A DNA stretch of 35,970 bases from an uncultured Winogradskyella sp. GTDB lineage: Bacteria; Bacteroidota; Bacteroidia; Flavobacteriales; Flavobacteriaceae. The stretch lies in assembly GCF_937958655.1 (NCBI RefSeq), contig NZ_CALGNH010000062.1, forward strand, positions 1-35,970. The letters run 5' to 3'. Made by a program: the position numbers and the translations under genes. A model generated the notes under the pieces. It had not been told where the DNA came from. It did not search any database and saw nothing but the letters and a program-made list of their open reading frames with translations. Positions 1 through 8,414 of the stretch are shown one piece after another (within the stretch, counting starts at the first letter, position 1; every line of letters starts with the position of its first letter).

Positions 1-486
1 TTTGTTGGTAAACAAGCTTTAGGCGGCCAAGCTTGGGCGACTAAAAACAGTGGAGTGATGCTACATTGTCAATCACCTCAAAGCATGAAAATAAATCAAG
101 GATTTCCGGTATCTTTAGAGGCTCAACTCTTAGGCGGATTAGAAGAAGGTATTAAACGACCAACTGCCAATCTCTGTACTCCAGGTTTACACGTCACTTT
201 AAATGACGAACTTGAAACTACACATTGTATTAATTCCACTTCTAAAACTTTTTATGGTGAAGAATGGATAGATATAGAAGTTGAAGTTTACAACGATTCA
301 TTAATAAGCCATTTTGTTAATGGCAAGGAAGTCATTACGTATTCAAATCCAGTTATTGGTGGCCAATACAATACATTATTAGATAAAGAAGGTGAAAGCG
401 TTAAAGGTGGTTACATCTCTTTTCAGAGCGAAAGCCACCCAATAGAATTTAAGAATATATTATTGCTAAACTTAGATAAGCAGTAA
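1..486 (+). CDS. 3-keto-disaccharide hydrolase (DUF1080) domain protein, 5'-truncated
   Basis: Frame 1 is open from the first base of the window to the TAA at 484-486, so the gene begins upstream; the GTG/ATG at 55-60 are internal codons. The visible 161 residues have the beta-jelly-roll pattern of the DUF1080 family: NSGVMLHCQ near the left edge, a QLLGG strand, a later VEVYNDSLISHFVNGKEV segment and a C-terminal GYISFQSESHPIEFKNI segment. Family members hydrolyse 3-keto-glucosides, including oxidised trehalose- or sucrose-like disaccharides, and are usually exported, but the N-terminus that would show this is missing. The gene is convergent with the azurin gene, with one base between the stop codons. 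Family call fairly sure; substrate unknown. Confidence 0.8.
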   Translation, partial: FVGKQALGGQAWATKNSGVMLHCQSPQSMKINQGFPVSLEAQLLGGLEEGIKRPTANLCTPGLHVTLNDELETTHCINSTSKTFYGEEWIDIEVEVYNDSLISHFVNGKEVITYSNPVIGGQYNTLLDKEGESVKGGYISFQSESHPIEFKNILLLNLDKQ

Positions 487-504
487 TTTATTCTACAATA
501 AATT
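485..504. terminator. AT-only hairpin over the two convergent stop codons
   Basis: Arms AATTTATT (485-492) and AATAAATT (497-504) pair perfectly around a CTAC loop and cover the stop codons of the DUF1080 and azurin genes. It could act as a weak bidirectional terminator. The stem has no G-C pair, so the call is tentative. Confidence 0.3.
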
Positions 505-1003
505 TGCCTTGCATTAACGCAAAGTGTGCAGGAAAACTACAAATAAAATCGTACTCTCCAGCTTCTGGAGCCTCAAACTCAACTGTGGTAATTTGACCTC
601 CACCAATCATTTTTGTGTAGGCAATAACTTGGTCTGTGCCCTCTGGTATGTAACCGTTATCTCTCGCTGTTGCAGCTTTAGCCGCAAAAGCTGCCTTATC
701 TGTTCCTTGTTTTAAAATAACAATATTGTGTCCCATAATATTTGCAGCCATTTTACCGCTATGCTTTAAAGTTAACTTCACTTTTTGCCCGGCTTTAACA
801 CGTAATTCTTTTTTATCAAATTGCATATTATCATCGGCAACAATACCAAGTACTGCTACGTTAGAATCTTTTTTAGAAGTGTCCTCTTTTTTATAATCAT
901 AAATAGAATTTTCCTCTTTTTTTTCCTCTTTTCCTCCACAATTAAAAAAAGTTAAGCTTACTAATGCTACTAAGACAATTCTGAAATTTAAGTATGTTTT
1001 CAT
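488..1003 (-). CDS. azurin-like blue copper lipoprotein
   Basis: Small periplasmic electron carrier of the azurin (type 1 copper) family, 171 aa. It has an N-terminal hydrophobic segment (residues 8-20) ending in a lipobox-like FFNC with Cys22, then a charged Lys/Glu linker (25-46) that would hold the cupredoxin domain away from the membrane. The copper ligands are visible: Gly91-His92 in MGHN, then Cys155, His160 and Met164 in CSFPAHFALMQG, spaced as in azurin. The gene lies 54 bases downstream of glpK on the same strand. A perfect palindrome (1016-1027) sits just before its start, so it may be transcribed separately. Its redox partner is not visible here. Confidence 0.9.
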   Translation of the reverse strand: MKTYLNFRIVLVALVSLTFFNCGGKEEKKEENSIYDYKKEDTSKKDSNVAVLGIVADDNMQFDKKELRVKAGQKVKLTLKHSGKMAANIMGHNIVILKQGTDKAAFAAKAATARDNGYIPEGTDQVIAYTKMIGGGQITTVEFEAPEAGEYDFICSFPAHFALMQGKFIVE

Positions 1004-1015
1004 TTTAAATTTATT

Positions 1016-1027
1016 AGTGATATCACT
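1016..1027. promoter_or_regulatory. perfect 12-bp palindrome upstream of the azurin gene
   Basis: AGTGATATCACT lies 13 bases upstream of the azurin ATG in the 54-base gap after glpK. A self-complementary site there could be an operator for a dimeric regulator. The half sites lack the 6-base spacer of a CRP/FNR site. Upstream on the minus strand TTACTTTG is one base off the flavobacterial -7 consensus TAnnTTTG. Function not shown. Confidence 0.3.
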
Positions 1028-1057
1028 TTATGGATTTACAAAGTAACTAAAAATGAA

Positions 1058-2548
1058 CTATTCTGTCACCCAATTTTTACTTCTTTTAACAGCTTTATGC
1101 CACTGTTTTACTAATTGAACTTGTTTTTGGTCGTCTATATTAGGAGAAAACGTTTTATCTTTTTGCCATTGCTGGCGTATTTCTGACTTATCCTTATAAA
1201 TTCCAACAGCCAAACCTGCAAGATATGCTGCACCTAAAGCTGTAGTTTCAAGGTTTGTTGGCCTTACAACGTTGCATTGAAAAACATTAGACTGAATTTG
1301 TAATAAAAGATTATTTGCTGACGCACCTCCATCTACTCTAAGTTCTTTTAAATCCGTACCAGAATCATTTTCCATTGCCTTAACAATATCATAAACTTGT
1401 AAGGCAATACCCTCTAAAGTTGCTCTGGCAATATGAGACTTAGTAGTTCCTCTAGAGATTCCCTGTATACTTCCGCGCGCATACGGATCCCAATGAGGCG
1501 CTCCTAAACCAGTAAAAGCTGGCACTACTATAAGCCCATCGCTATCCTCCACCTTACTTGCCAATGCCTCAATCTCTTCAGCATCATCAATAAGATCTAA
1601 TCCATCTCTTAACCATTGTACAGCTGCACCTCCCACAAACACACTGCCTTCTAATGCGTAATGGGTTTCACCTCTTATTTGCCATGCTATTGTTGTTAAC
1701 AGTTTGTTATTAGTGATTACAGGATTCTCTCCTGTATTCATAAGCAAAAAGCACCCTGTACCATAAGTGTTTTTAACCATTCCTTTTTTAGTACACAGCT
1801 GTCCAAATAAAGCCGCTTGTTGATCTCCTGCTATACCAGCAATGGGAATGCTAGCATTAAACAACTTTGTATGACCGTATATTTCGGATGAGGATTTTAC
1901 TTGAGGTAACATGCTTTCTGGTATTTCAAAAAGCTCCAACAATTCCTTATCCCATTCTAGATTATGAATATTATAAATCATGGTTCTAGACGCATTACTT
2001 ACGTCGGTTACAAAAACTTCGCCCTCAGTTAACTTATATATTAACCAAGTATCTACAGTACCAAAACATAAATTATGATCTGCTGCTAATGTTTTGGCTT
2101 CTGTAACATTATCCAAAATCCACTTAATTTTTGATGCTGAAAAGTAGGCATCTAATATTAACCCTGTCTTCTTTTGTATTAACTCATCATAACCTTTGTC
2201 TTTTAACGCATTGCACCAAGATGCTGTTCTTCTATCTTGCCAAACTATGGCATTGTATATGGGCTCACCTGTACGCTTATTCCAAACTATAGTGGTTTCT
2301 CGTTGATTTGTTATACCTATACCTGCTATATTCTTGGCGCTTATATCATCAGATATTAGCACTTGCTCAATAGTTTTAAGTTGAGACTCCCAGATGGCTT
2401 TTGGATTGTGCTCTACCCATCCGTTTTTTGGGAATATTTGTTCAAAATCTTGCTGCGCAACTTTAAGACTATTGCCATGCGTATCAAAAACAATAGATCT
2501 ACTCGATGTTGTGCCTTGGTCTAAGGCTAAAATTAATTTTTCTGCCAT
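1058..2548 (-). CDS. glpK: glycerol kinase
   Basis: ATP-dependent phosphorylation of glycerol to sn-glycerol-3-phosphate in the cytoplasm. FGGY-family kinase of 496 aa, the normal length for GlpK. The N-terminal phosphate loop DQGTTSSRS spans residues 10-18, NQRET (81-85) and the tryptophan of VWQDRRT (102-108) line the glycerol site, and [10 protein letters not shown] (241-250) carries the catalytic-base Asp242. The C-terminal FGGY domain has the [14 protein letters not shown] motif. The start lies 6 bases after the glpD stop, so the two are co-transcribed and act in sequence. No glycerol facilitator (glpF) is in the window, so the glycerol may be released inside the cell from a glycoside or enter by diffusion. 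Confidence 0.96.
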   Translation of the reverse strand: MAEKLILALDQGTTSSRSIVFDTHGNSLKVAQQDFEQIFPKNGWVEHNPKAIWESQLKTIEQVLISDDISAKNIAGIGITNQRETTIVWNKRTGEPIYNAIVWQDRRTASWCNALKDKGYDELIQKKTGLILDAYFSASKIKWILDNVTEAKTLAADHNLCFGTVDTWLIYKLTEGEVFVTDVSNASRTMIYNIHNLEWDKELLELFEIPESMLPQVKSSSEIYGHTKLFNASIPIAGIAGDQQAALFGQLCTKKGMVKNTYGTGCFLLMNTGENPVITNNKLLTTIAWQIRGETHYALEGSVFVGGAAVQWLRDGLDLIDDAEEIEALASKVEDSDGLIVVPAFTGLGAPHWDPYARGSIQGISRGTTKSHIARATLEGIALQVYDIVKAMENDSGTDLKELRVDGGASANNLLLQIQSNVFQCNVVRPTNLETTALGAAYLAGLAVGIYKDKSEIRQQWQKDKTFSPNIDDQKQVQLVKQWHKAVKRSKNWVTE

Positions 2549-2554
2549 ATTAGT

Positions 2555-4129
2555 TTAGATTAAGTAAACAGATGCTACCTCGTTGAATGTTATGATTTGC
2601 TCTTTTTTCCAGTCTTCAGATTTACCCAATTCTTTTTGGAGTATGTTTGCCACAAGCTCCGCACTATCTACCGCAGCTAAAGCATCTAAAAATAGTAAGC
2701 GCATTCGTCTGGCCAGAACATCTTCAATAGTCCTTGCCATTTCTTTCCGCACTGCCCAAATAACCTGTCCTTTTGTAAAGTTATATTTTGGATGAATAAT
2801 CTGATTGTAGCTGTCATTAGATTTTATAAATTGATCTAATTCTACAGCATCACTACCGTAATACCAAAGTTCTTTATTCAGTTTTTCTTTTTCATGTTCT
2901 GACAAATTTCCATGAATTGATAACGTCTTTGTTTTTGTATTTACTTTTCGAAGTCCGTATAAATCAATAGCCTCATTAACAAGATCTCTACTCATCTCTC
3001 TATAGGTAGTCCATTTACCACCTACTATAGAAAGTAAACCGCTTTCGGATTGAATGATTTTGTGCCCTCTAGAAATTTCTTTGGTACTACTCTTGTCACC
3101 TTCTGGCGCAACTAACGGTCTTAGCCCAGAAAATACGGACTGCACATCATTTCGTGTAGGTTTTTTTGTAAGATACTCTGAGGCATTGTCTAAAATAAAA
3201 TCAATCTCCGTTTCTAAAGGTTTTGGCTCATAACTCGGCTTTTTAATTGGTGTATCTGTTGTACCAACCACTACTTTATTATGCCAAGGTATTGCAAACA
3301 GAACCCTGCCATCGCTAGTTTTAGGCACCATTAATGCCGTTGATCCTTTTAAGAAGGCCTTATCTAAAACTAAATGAATACCCTGACTTGGTACTATTTT
3401 GAGCTCTTTTTTCTTTCGCCCAGCCAATTTCATTATTTTATTAGAAAAGACACCTGTTGCGTTAACTACGACCGTAGATTTTACTTTTAAAATTTCAACT
3501 GTTTCGGTGTCCTTCACCTCGACTCCATTAATCTTGGAATTTTCATCCAAAAGCATATTAATTACTTTACAATGATTTACTACAATAGCACCTAAGTTAA
3601 CTGCCGTTTGTGCCAAATTTAAAGCTAACCTAGCATCATCAAACTGACCATCGTAATACGTTACACCACCAAAAAGTCCTTTCGGTTTTAAATTTTCTAT
3701 TTTATCCTTTGCTGTTTTCGCCGAAACTACATTTGATGTACCTATAGACAATCCTTTTGATAACAAATCATAAACGGTTAATCCTAAACCGTAATAATAT
3801 TTATGCCACCATTGATAACTAGGGATTAAGAATTCTTGTCTTTTAAACAGGTGCCTTGCATTCTTTTCTAAAAGACCACGCTCCTTTAAAGCTTCGGTTA
3901 CTAATTTAATATTTCCTTGTGCTAAGTAACGAACTCCACCATGGACCAATTTTGTACTTCTGCTCGATGTTCCTTTGGCAAAGTCATGAGCTTCAAACAG
4001 TGCTACTTTAAATCCTCTTGAAGCTGCATCAACTGCAATACCTAAACCACTGGCTCCTCCACCTATAACAACCATATCTAAATGAGTGGTTGATTTAAGT
4101 TGTTTTAATTGAAAATCTCTATTAAACAT
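2555..4129 (-). CDS. glpD: FAD-dependent glycerol-3-phosphate dehydrogenase
   Basis: Oxidises sn-glycerol-3-phosphate to dihydroxyacetone phosphate and passes electrons to the quinone pool at the inner membrane. 524 aa, normal for the aerobic GlpD type. The dinucleotide-binding motif VVIGGGASGLG (residues 20-30) and the family signature KLVHGGVRYLAQG (60-72) are intact, as are RVLFAIPWHNKVVVGTTDTP and GGKWTTYR in the FAD domain. The C-terminal helical domain runs from about residue 400. It precedes glpK by 6 bases and follows the YbjJ-like carrier by 35 bases, so it probably belongs to the trehalase transport operon. This is the main link between that operon and glycerol. Confidence 0.96.
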   Translation of the reverse strand: MFNRDFQLKQLKSTTHLDMVVIGGGASGLGIAVDAASRGFKVALFEAHDFAKGTSSRSTKLVHGGVRYLAQGNIKLVTEALKERGLLEKNARHLFKRQEFLIPSYQWWHKYYYGLGLTVYDLLSKGLSIGTSNVVSAKTAKDKIENLKPKGLFGGVTYYDGQFDDARLALNLAQTAVNLGAIVVNHCKVINMLLDENSKINGVEVKDTETVEILKVKSTVVVNATGVFSNKIMKLAGRKKKELKIVPSQGIHLVLDKAFLKGSTALMVPKTSDGRVLFAIPWHNKVVVGTTDTPIKKPSYEPKPLETEIDFILDNASEYLTKKPTRNDVQSVFSGLRPLVAPEGDKSSTKEISRGHKIIQSESGLLSIVGGKWTTYREMSRDLVNEAIDLYGLRKVNTKTKTLSIHGNLSEHEKEKLNKELWYYGSDAVELDQFIKSNDSYNQIIHPKYNFTKGQVIWAVRKEMARTIEDVLARRMRLLFLDALAAVDSAELVANILQKELGKSEDWKKEQIITFNEVASVYLI

Positions 4130-4164
4130 AAATTAGCTTTTGCTGATTTATTAAGATGTGTTAC

Positions 4165-5322
4165 CTATTTTCTTAATTTTAATGTTGAAACAATTACCGC
4201 TAAGCTTGAAAGACATAATAAGAATACAAAACTCATCTTAAGACTAAAACCATTAGAAATATAACCTAAAATTATCGGTCCAAGTAAAAATCCTAAAAAA
4301 CCAACACCAGAGACAAACGAAATGCTTTTCGATGCTGAGATATTTTCTGTTGTTCCTGCTATTCGTAAGAGTTCTGGAATGATAACGGACAGTCCTAACC
4401 CAATAATTCCAAATCCTATAACACTAAAAATAAGGTTTTCTAAAAGTACAAATAGGTATCCAATGGATGCCAAAGCACATCCTAAAATTACGATTTTTAC
4501 AGATCCAATTTTAGCACTTATACCATCACCAAAGAACCGCCCTATGGTCATCATAATAGAAAATAAGGTAAAACCTATACCTGCTAAATTTTCAGAATGT
4601 ACATGAACGACTTCTGTTAAATAAATTGAACTCCAATGTTCTATAGCACCTTCATTACCCATAATAACCATGGCTAAAAAACCTAAAACAAATAGGGGTT
4701 TCAATTGCTTAATTGGTAGCTTTACTTTTTCCTGAGATTCTTGTTGCGCTTCCTTAATTTTGAAATACTGTTTGTTGAGTAATACATTGGTGATAATCAC
4801 AAAAATGGTCATAATTAACACATGGTAAAAAGCGACTTCAAAAACACCAATGAGTACCGAACCGATTACGGCGCCAATAGCACCACCTAAACTAAAAAAG
4901 CCATGCGCCGCAGACATAAAATTTACATTGTCTTTCCGCTCAATTTCCGAGACTACCGTGTTCATTGCGATATCTGTTAAACCCGAAAAAACACCAACAA
5001 TAAACAAAGCGACACATAGTAAAACATAACTTGGCGCAATGTGTGGCCCAATAAAGACAATACTAAAAATACATATACCAAAAAAGGTGCTTTTTCCCAA
5101 TCCTATTTTATTGATAATAATTGGTACCATAGGAATAAAAACCAATAAACCAAGGGCTAAACAGAACAGTGCAAAGCCAATTTGGGCGTCGTCTAGCTGT
5201 AATTTTTCTTTAACCTGTGGAATATATAACACCCAAGTACCGATCATAATATTTAAAGAACTAAATACCCAAACAATTGAGAAATAACGTTTATTTGTGA
5301 GAATGAGTTTAAGTGATTTCAT
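4165..5322 (-). CDS. MFS transporter, YbjJ-like
   Basis: Inner-membrane major facilitator carrier, 385 aa, with about twelve hydrophobic segments. The stretch FSGLTDIAMNTVVSEIER followed by FMSAAHGFFSLGGAIGA resembles the conserved central part of the YbjJ-like MFS subgroup. Substrate specificity in this subgroup is poorly defined. The ATG lies one base after the trehalase stop and glpD follows 35 bases later, so it is co-expressed with trehalase and the glycerol genes. It could import a glucoside or export a product; the sequence alone does not say. Confidence 0.8.
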   Translation of the reverse strand: MKSLKLILTNKRYFSIVWVFSSLNIMIGTWVLYIPQVKEKLQLDDAQIGFALFCLALGLLVFIPMVPIIINKIGLGKSTFFGICIFSIVFIGPHIAPSYVLLCVALFIVGVFSGLTDIAMNTVVSEIERKDNVNFMSAAHGFFSLGGAIGAVIGSVLIGVFEVAFYHVLIMTIFVIITNVLLNKQYFKIKEAQQESQEKVKLPIKQLKPLFVLGFLAMVIMGNEGAIEHWSSIYLTEVVHVHSENLAGIGFTLFSIMMTIGRFFGDGISAKIGSVKIVILGCALASIGYLFVLLENLIFSVIGFGIIGLGLSVIIPELLRIAGTTENISASKSISFVSGVGFLGFLLGPIILGYISNGFSLKMSFVFLLCLSSLAVIVSTLKLRK

Positions 5323-5323
5323 T

Positions 5324-7183
5324 TTAGTTTTTAAAAATTGAATTAGGCGACTTTAATTCATTTAAGGCTTCTCTATACTTGGGCTCTAATAAAGTAAGTC
5401 CATATTGATAACTAGCGTTCATCCAACCGAAGCCTTCTTGGGTGATGTATTCAAACTGAGTTCCTACATTGCCATACTCAGCAAAGACCTTGTGCGTAGC
5501 GGCAACGACATCATATTTTTCTGGAATGGTACCATTGTAGTCCACTGCGTTACGCGTAATCATAAACAACCAACGGTAAACGAGTTCTTGTAATTCGGTA
5601 TTAAAACCATAATGCTTTAGTCCTCTCCATATTAACATTTGGTGCGGAGCCCAACCGTTTGGATAATCCCATTGACGCTGAACAGCACCTTTAGGTAACT
5701 TAGCATCCATAACACGAGATGTACCAGCAATACCGCCTTCTTCCTTCAATGTCTTCATCATGGTTTTTACTATTTCTGCCACCTTATCGCTATCAACAAA
5801 ACCTGCCCAAAGCGGAACGTAATTTGAAGCACTTTCAAAAAAGTTTTGTTCTTGTTTTATAAAATTGTAATCGAAATACTGCTGCTTCTGGTTATTCCAC
5901 ATTAGTGTGTTTATGAGGTGCGCACGATTGTTCATTTTTTCAATCCAATATTTATCAGTGTAACCTTCGAAATCGCCATCAAAATATTGAGCAATTAGTT
6001 GTGCAAAATCGGCTTCATATTTATAAAGTAAACTGTTTAGCCCAACAGTGTTTAAATCTGCGCAGACATCATCTAGACGCCAAGAGGTATCGTGGCCCGA
6101 TTCTCGCAAACTTCTATCGTGTGTAAAATAGATATCTAGATTGGGTTCTACAATCTCACCAGACTGGTATTTAGTTGTAAATGCTTCAATACTCAATTTA
6201 TGATCTTTTGCATAATGCTCTAAAACCTCATCAAAATGACCTACTTCTGTCTCTGGCGGAATACCAATACCTTCTGCATAATACCGATTTAAGCCGTTTG
6301 GTGTTAAACGTTTTCCTTTAACCATCCAAACTGTTTCATATTCTTTGATGGCAGTTTTTAAATGACTGGCTAGCCAATTTAGATCTTTAATTTCCTCAAA
6401 AACCTCTGAAATTAAGCTGGTGTAAAACGGAGGTTGGGTTCGGGTTAAGTAATAACTTCGGTTGGCGTTTAAGATTTTTCCGTAGTGTTCTATTTGATAT
6501 TGAAAATTATCCGCCATGGCTTTTGCTAAATGTACTTTTCCGTCACAAATAAGTCCTATGGCTTCAAAGTAGCTATCCCAGCCATACATTTCGTTAAATC
6601 GTCCGCCTGGCACAACAAAAGGAACACCTTCAATTTTTCCATTAACTTCTTCTAATTTTAGGCTTAAAATCCCAGGCCTATCATTGATAGATTTTACATA
6701 CACTGGAGAGATATCCTCAGGAAGGACAACTGTTTTGATTGGCAAGGTAGCCTCAAGACTTTGGTAATATGTAATGGCTAATGCGTCTAAATGCGAAACA
6801 TAAACAGAAAGTACTTCCGTAGTCAGTGTTTCGTTCTTGGTATCAGAAATTAAGGCCTTAATACCAGATTTATCCATGCGTCTCGTTAGGCCTTTCCAGT
6901 AATAATCTTTAATCATTCGAGATACGCGATCTACAGGAGGTTCATCTATTTTATCTACCGAAAAAGAAGCGATTTGCTTTCCTTCTTGCTTTTGAATAAC
7001 CAGCTCTTGTAATAAATTTGACAATTGGTAGGTCCCAATTACCTCGTAAGGTGTGCCATCTTGAGCATTAATGTTGAACACTTTTGGCCCTTTATCTTCG
7101 ATTGTTATTTTTTTGTCACCATCGGTATCTTCTTGAGTTAAGAGTTGTAGTAATGTGGTTTTAATATGTAACTCAAAAATCAT
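5324..7183 (-). CDS. cytoplasmic trehalase, GH37, fungal neutral-trehalase type
   Basis: Hydrolyses alpha,alpha-trehalose to two glucoses. 619 aa with no signal peptide, so it acts in the cytoplasm on imported disaccharide. GH37 signature 1, PGGRFNEMYGWDSY, is at residues 192-205 and signature 2, QWDYPNGWAP, at 504-513. The likely general acid is Asp365 in ESGHDTSWR and the catalytic base Glu555 in PEKYDV. The N-terminus holds a complete EF-hand-like loop, DTDGDKKITIED (19-30), very like the calcium loop of yeast neutral trehalase Nth1. YGWDSY, HYGKILNANRSYYL, YRWLFMIT and GFGWMNASY also follow the fungal rather than the E. coli TreF pattern, as I remember them. The ATG overlaps the preceding MFS stop as ATGA, implying translational coupling. 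Other alpha-glucosides are possible substrates. Confidence 0.93.
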   Translation of the reverse strand: MIFELHIKTTLLQLLTQEDTDGDKKITIEDKGPKVFNINAQDGTPYEVIGTYQLSNLLQELVIQKQEGKQIASFSVDKIDEPPVDRVSRMIKDYYWKGLTRRMDKSGIKALISDTKNETLTTEVLSVYVSHLDALAITYYQSLEATLPIKTVVLPEDISPVYVKSINDRPGILSLKLEEVNGKIEGVPFVVPGGRFNEMYGWDSYFEAIGLICDGKVHLAKAMADNFQYQIEHYGKILNANRSYYLTRTQPPFYTSLISEVFEEIKDLNWLASHLKTAIKEYETVWMVKGKRLTPNGLNRYYAEGIGIPPETEVGHFDEVLEHYAKDHKLSIEAFTTKYQSGEIVEPNLDIYFTHDRSLRESGHDTSWRLDDVCADLNTVGLNSLLYKYEADFAQLIAQYFDGDFEGYTDKYWIEKMNNRAHLINTLMWNNQKQQYFDYNFIKQEQNFFESASNYVPLWAGFVDSDKVAEIVKTMMKTLKEEGGIAGTSRVMDAKLPKGAVQRQWDYPNGWAPHQMLIWRGLKHYGFNTELQELVYRWLFMITRNAVDYNGTIPEKYDVVAATHKVFAEYGNVGTQFEYITQEGFGWMNASYQYGLTLLEPKYREALNELKSPNSIFKN

Positions 7184-8400
7184 TTTTGAACCTGATATGT
7201 TGTAAGTCTATTTATTATAAAAAAGGATATTAAAATGATTACTAAAGGAATTAACGAAAGGTAAAACACACGATCACCACCTAAACTATCAAAAAGATTT
7301 CCTATAAGTAAAGACCCAACTGTACCACCAACCGCTGAGAAGAATGTAAGTATACCTGCTAATGCACTATGCATAGATTTATCAACACTTGTTAAAACTG
7401 TAGAATTGATTAATGGATACAATGGTGCTAAAAACAAACCAATAAGAGGAAATAAATACGATACTGCTGGCAAATCTGCTATTGATTCTACCGCTTTAGA
7501 TTCGATATTTTGAGCCAATGGCAGTACCAAAAGGACAAGCATAACAGCTAAAACTACACTAGTAACTGCTATGTAAAGCCACTTAATACGTTTTGCTAAA
7601 ATCCCAGTTAAAAATCTTCCCAATGCTATACATATCATTAGTAATACTGCCATTTGCGATCCTAATTTTGGATCTAATTTTAGGGTCTCCTTATTAAACG
7701 TTGGAAGCCAAGTCATAATACCTTGCTCTGTCATAACATACAAAAACGCAAAAATGGCAAATATCCATATTAAAGGATTATAGAACAGCGTAAACATGTC
7801 TTTAAAATCGTTGCCAATACCCTTAGAGGGTTCAGTTTCAACATTAAATTTTGAGAAAAGTATAATTACAAATGCAACAGCTATTAAGGTGGCCATTAAG
7901 AGATAACCTGTTAACCAAGCGTTTTCATCGGTTTCATCAAAAAATAAAGGAAACACTACATACATAAAAATGATACCGAGCATAAACACGGTTTCAATAA
8001 GGTTCATTAAAGAACTGTGCTCTTTTTTAGTATCAGTGATATATCCAATCAGTGCAAAAACCGCAACTTTAACTATGGCAAATGTTAAACCCGTTGCTAA
8101 GAATAAAAGCTTAACACTCCAAAATGAATTACCAAAGTACATACCTAAACATGCAATAAATACAATGGCTAAACTAATTAGCATGGCTTTTTTAAAACCT
8201 AATCTAGGTAAAAATGAGCCTACCAAAAATGCCATAACTGCAATAGATAAATCTTTGAACGGCTCTAAAATAGAAGCATCTGATTTTGAGACACCATAAA
8301 TCTCTATGGACCGCTCAATTAAAATCCCAACACTATTTAAAAGTGCTGCAAATACAAAATAGATAAGAAAAAGAGAGATTTTAATTCCGGCGTTTTTCAT
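7180..8400 (-). CDS. MFS sugar transporter upstream of trehalase
   Basis: Twelve-segment major facilitator permease, 406 aa, starting with a short cytoplasmic tail (MKNAGIK) before the first helix. RLGFKK in the loop after helix 2 is a reduced MFS A-motif. Overall it looks like a proton-coupled sugar or small-solute carrier, but I cannot assign a subfamily with confidence. Its stop codon overlaps the trehalase start by four bases and it begins 14 bases after the SUC/GPH-type transporter, so it is embedded in the operon. The position suggests uptake of trehalose or a related glycoside, or efflux of surplus glucose. Confidence 0.8.
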   Translation of the reverse strand: MKNAGIKISLFLIYFVFAALLNSVGILIERSIEIYGVSKSDASILEPFKDLSIAVMAFLVGSFLPRLGFKKAMLISLAIVFIACLGMYFGNSFWSVKLLFLATGLTFAIVKVAVFALIGYITDTKKEHSSLMNLIETVFMLGIIFMYVVFPLFFDETDENAWLTGYLLMATLIAVAFVIILFSKFNVETEPSKGIGNDFKDMFTLFYNPLIWIFAIFAFLYVMTEQGIMTWLPTFNKETLKLDPKLGSQMAVLLMICIALGRFLTGILAKRIKWLYIAVTSVVLAVMLVLLVLPLAQNIESKAVESIADLPAVSYLFPLIGLFLAPLYPLINSTVLTSVDKSMHSALAGILTFFSAVGGTVGSLLIGNLFDSLGGDRVFYLSLIPLVIILISFFIINRLTTYQVQK

Positions 8401-8414
8401 AATAACTAAATTAT

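Noticed and set aside
3715..3735. GTTTTCG-CCGAAAC-like symmetry resembling the LacI-type operator
   Set aside because: It lies inside the glpD coding sequence, the arms are in the opposite order and the core differs from CGAAAAGGTTTTCG.
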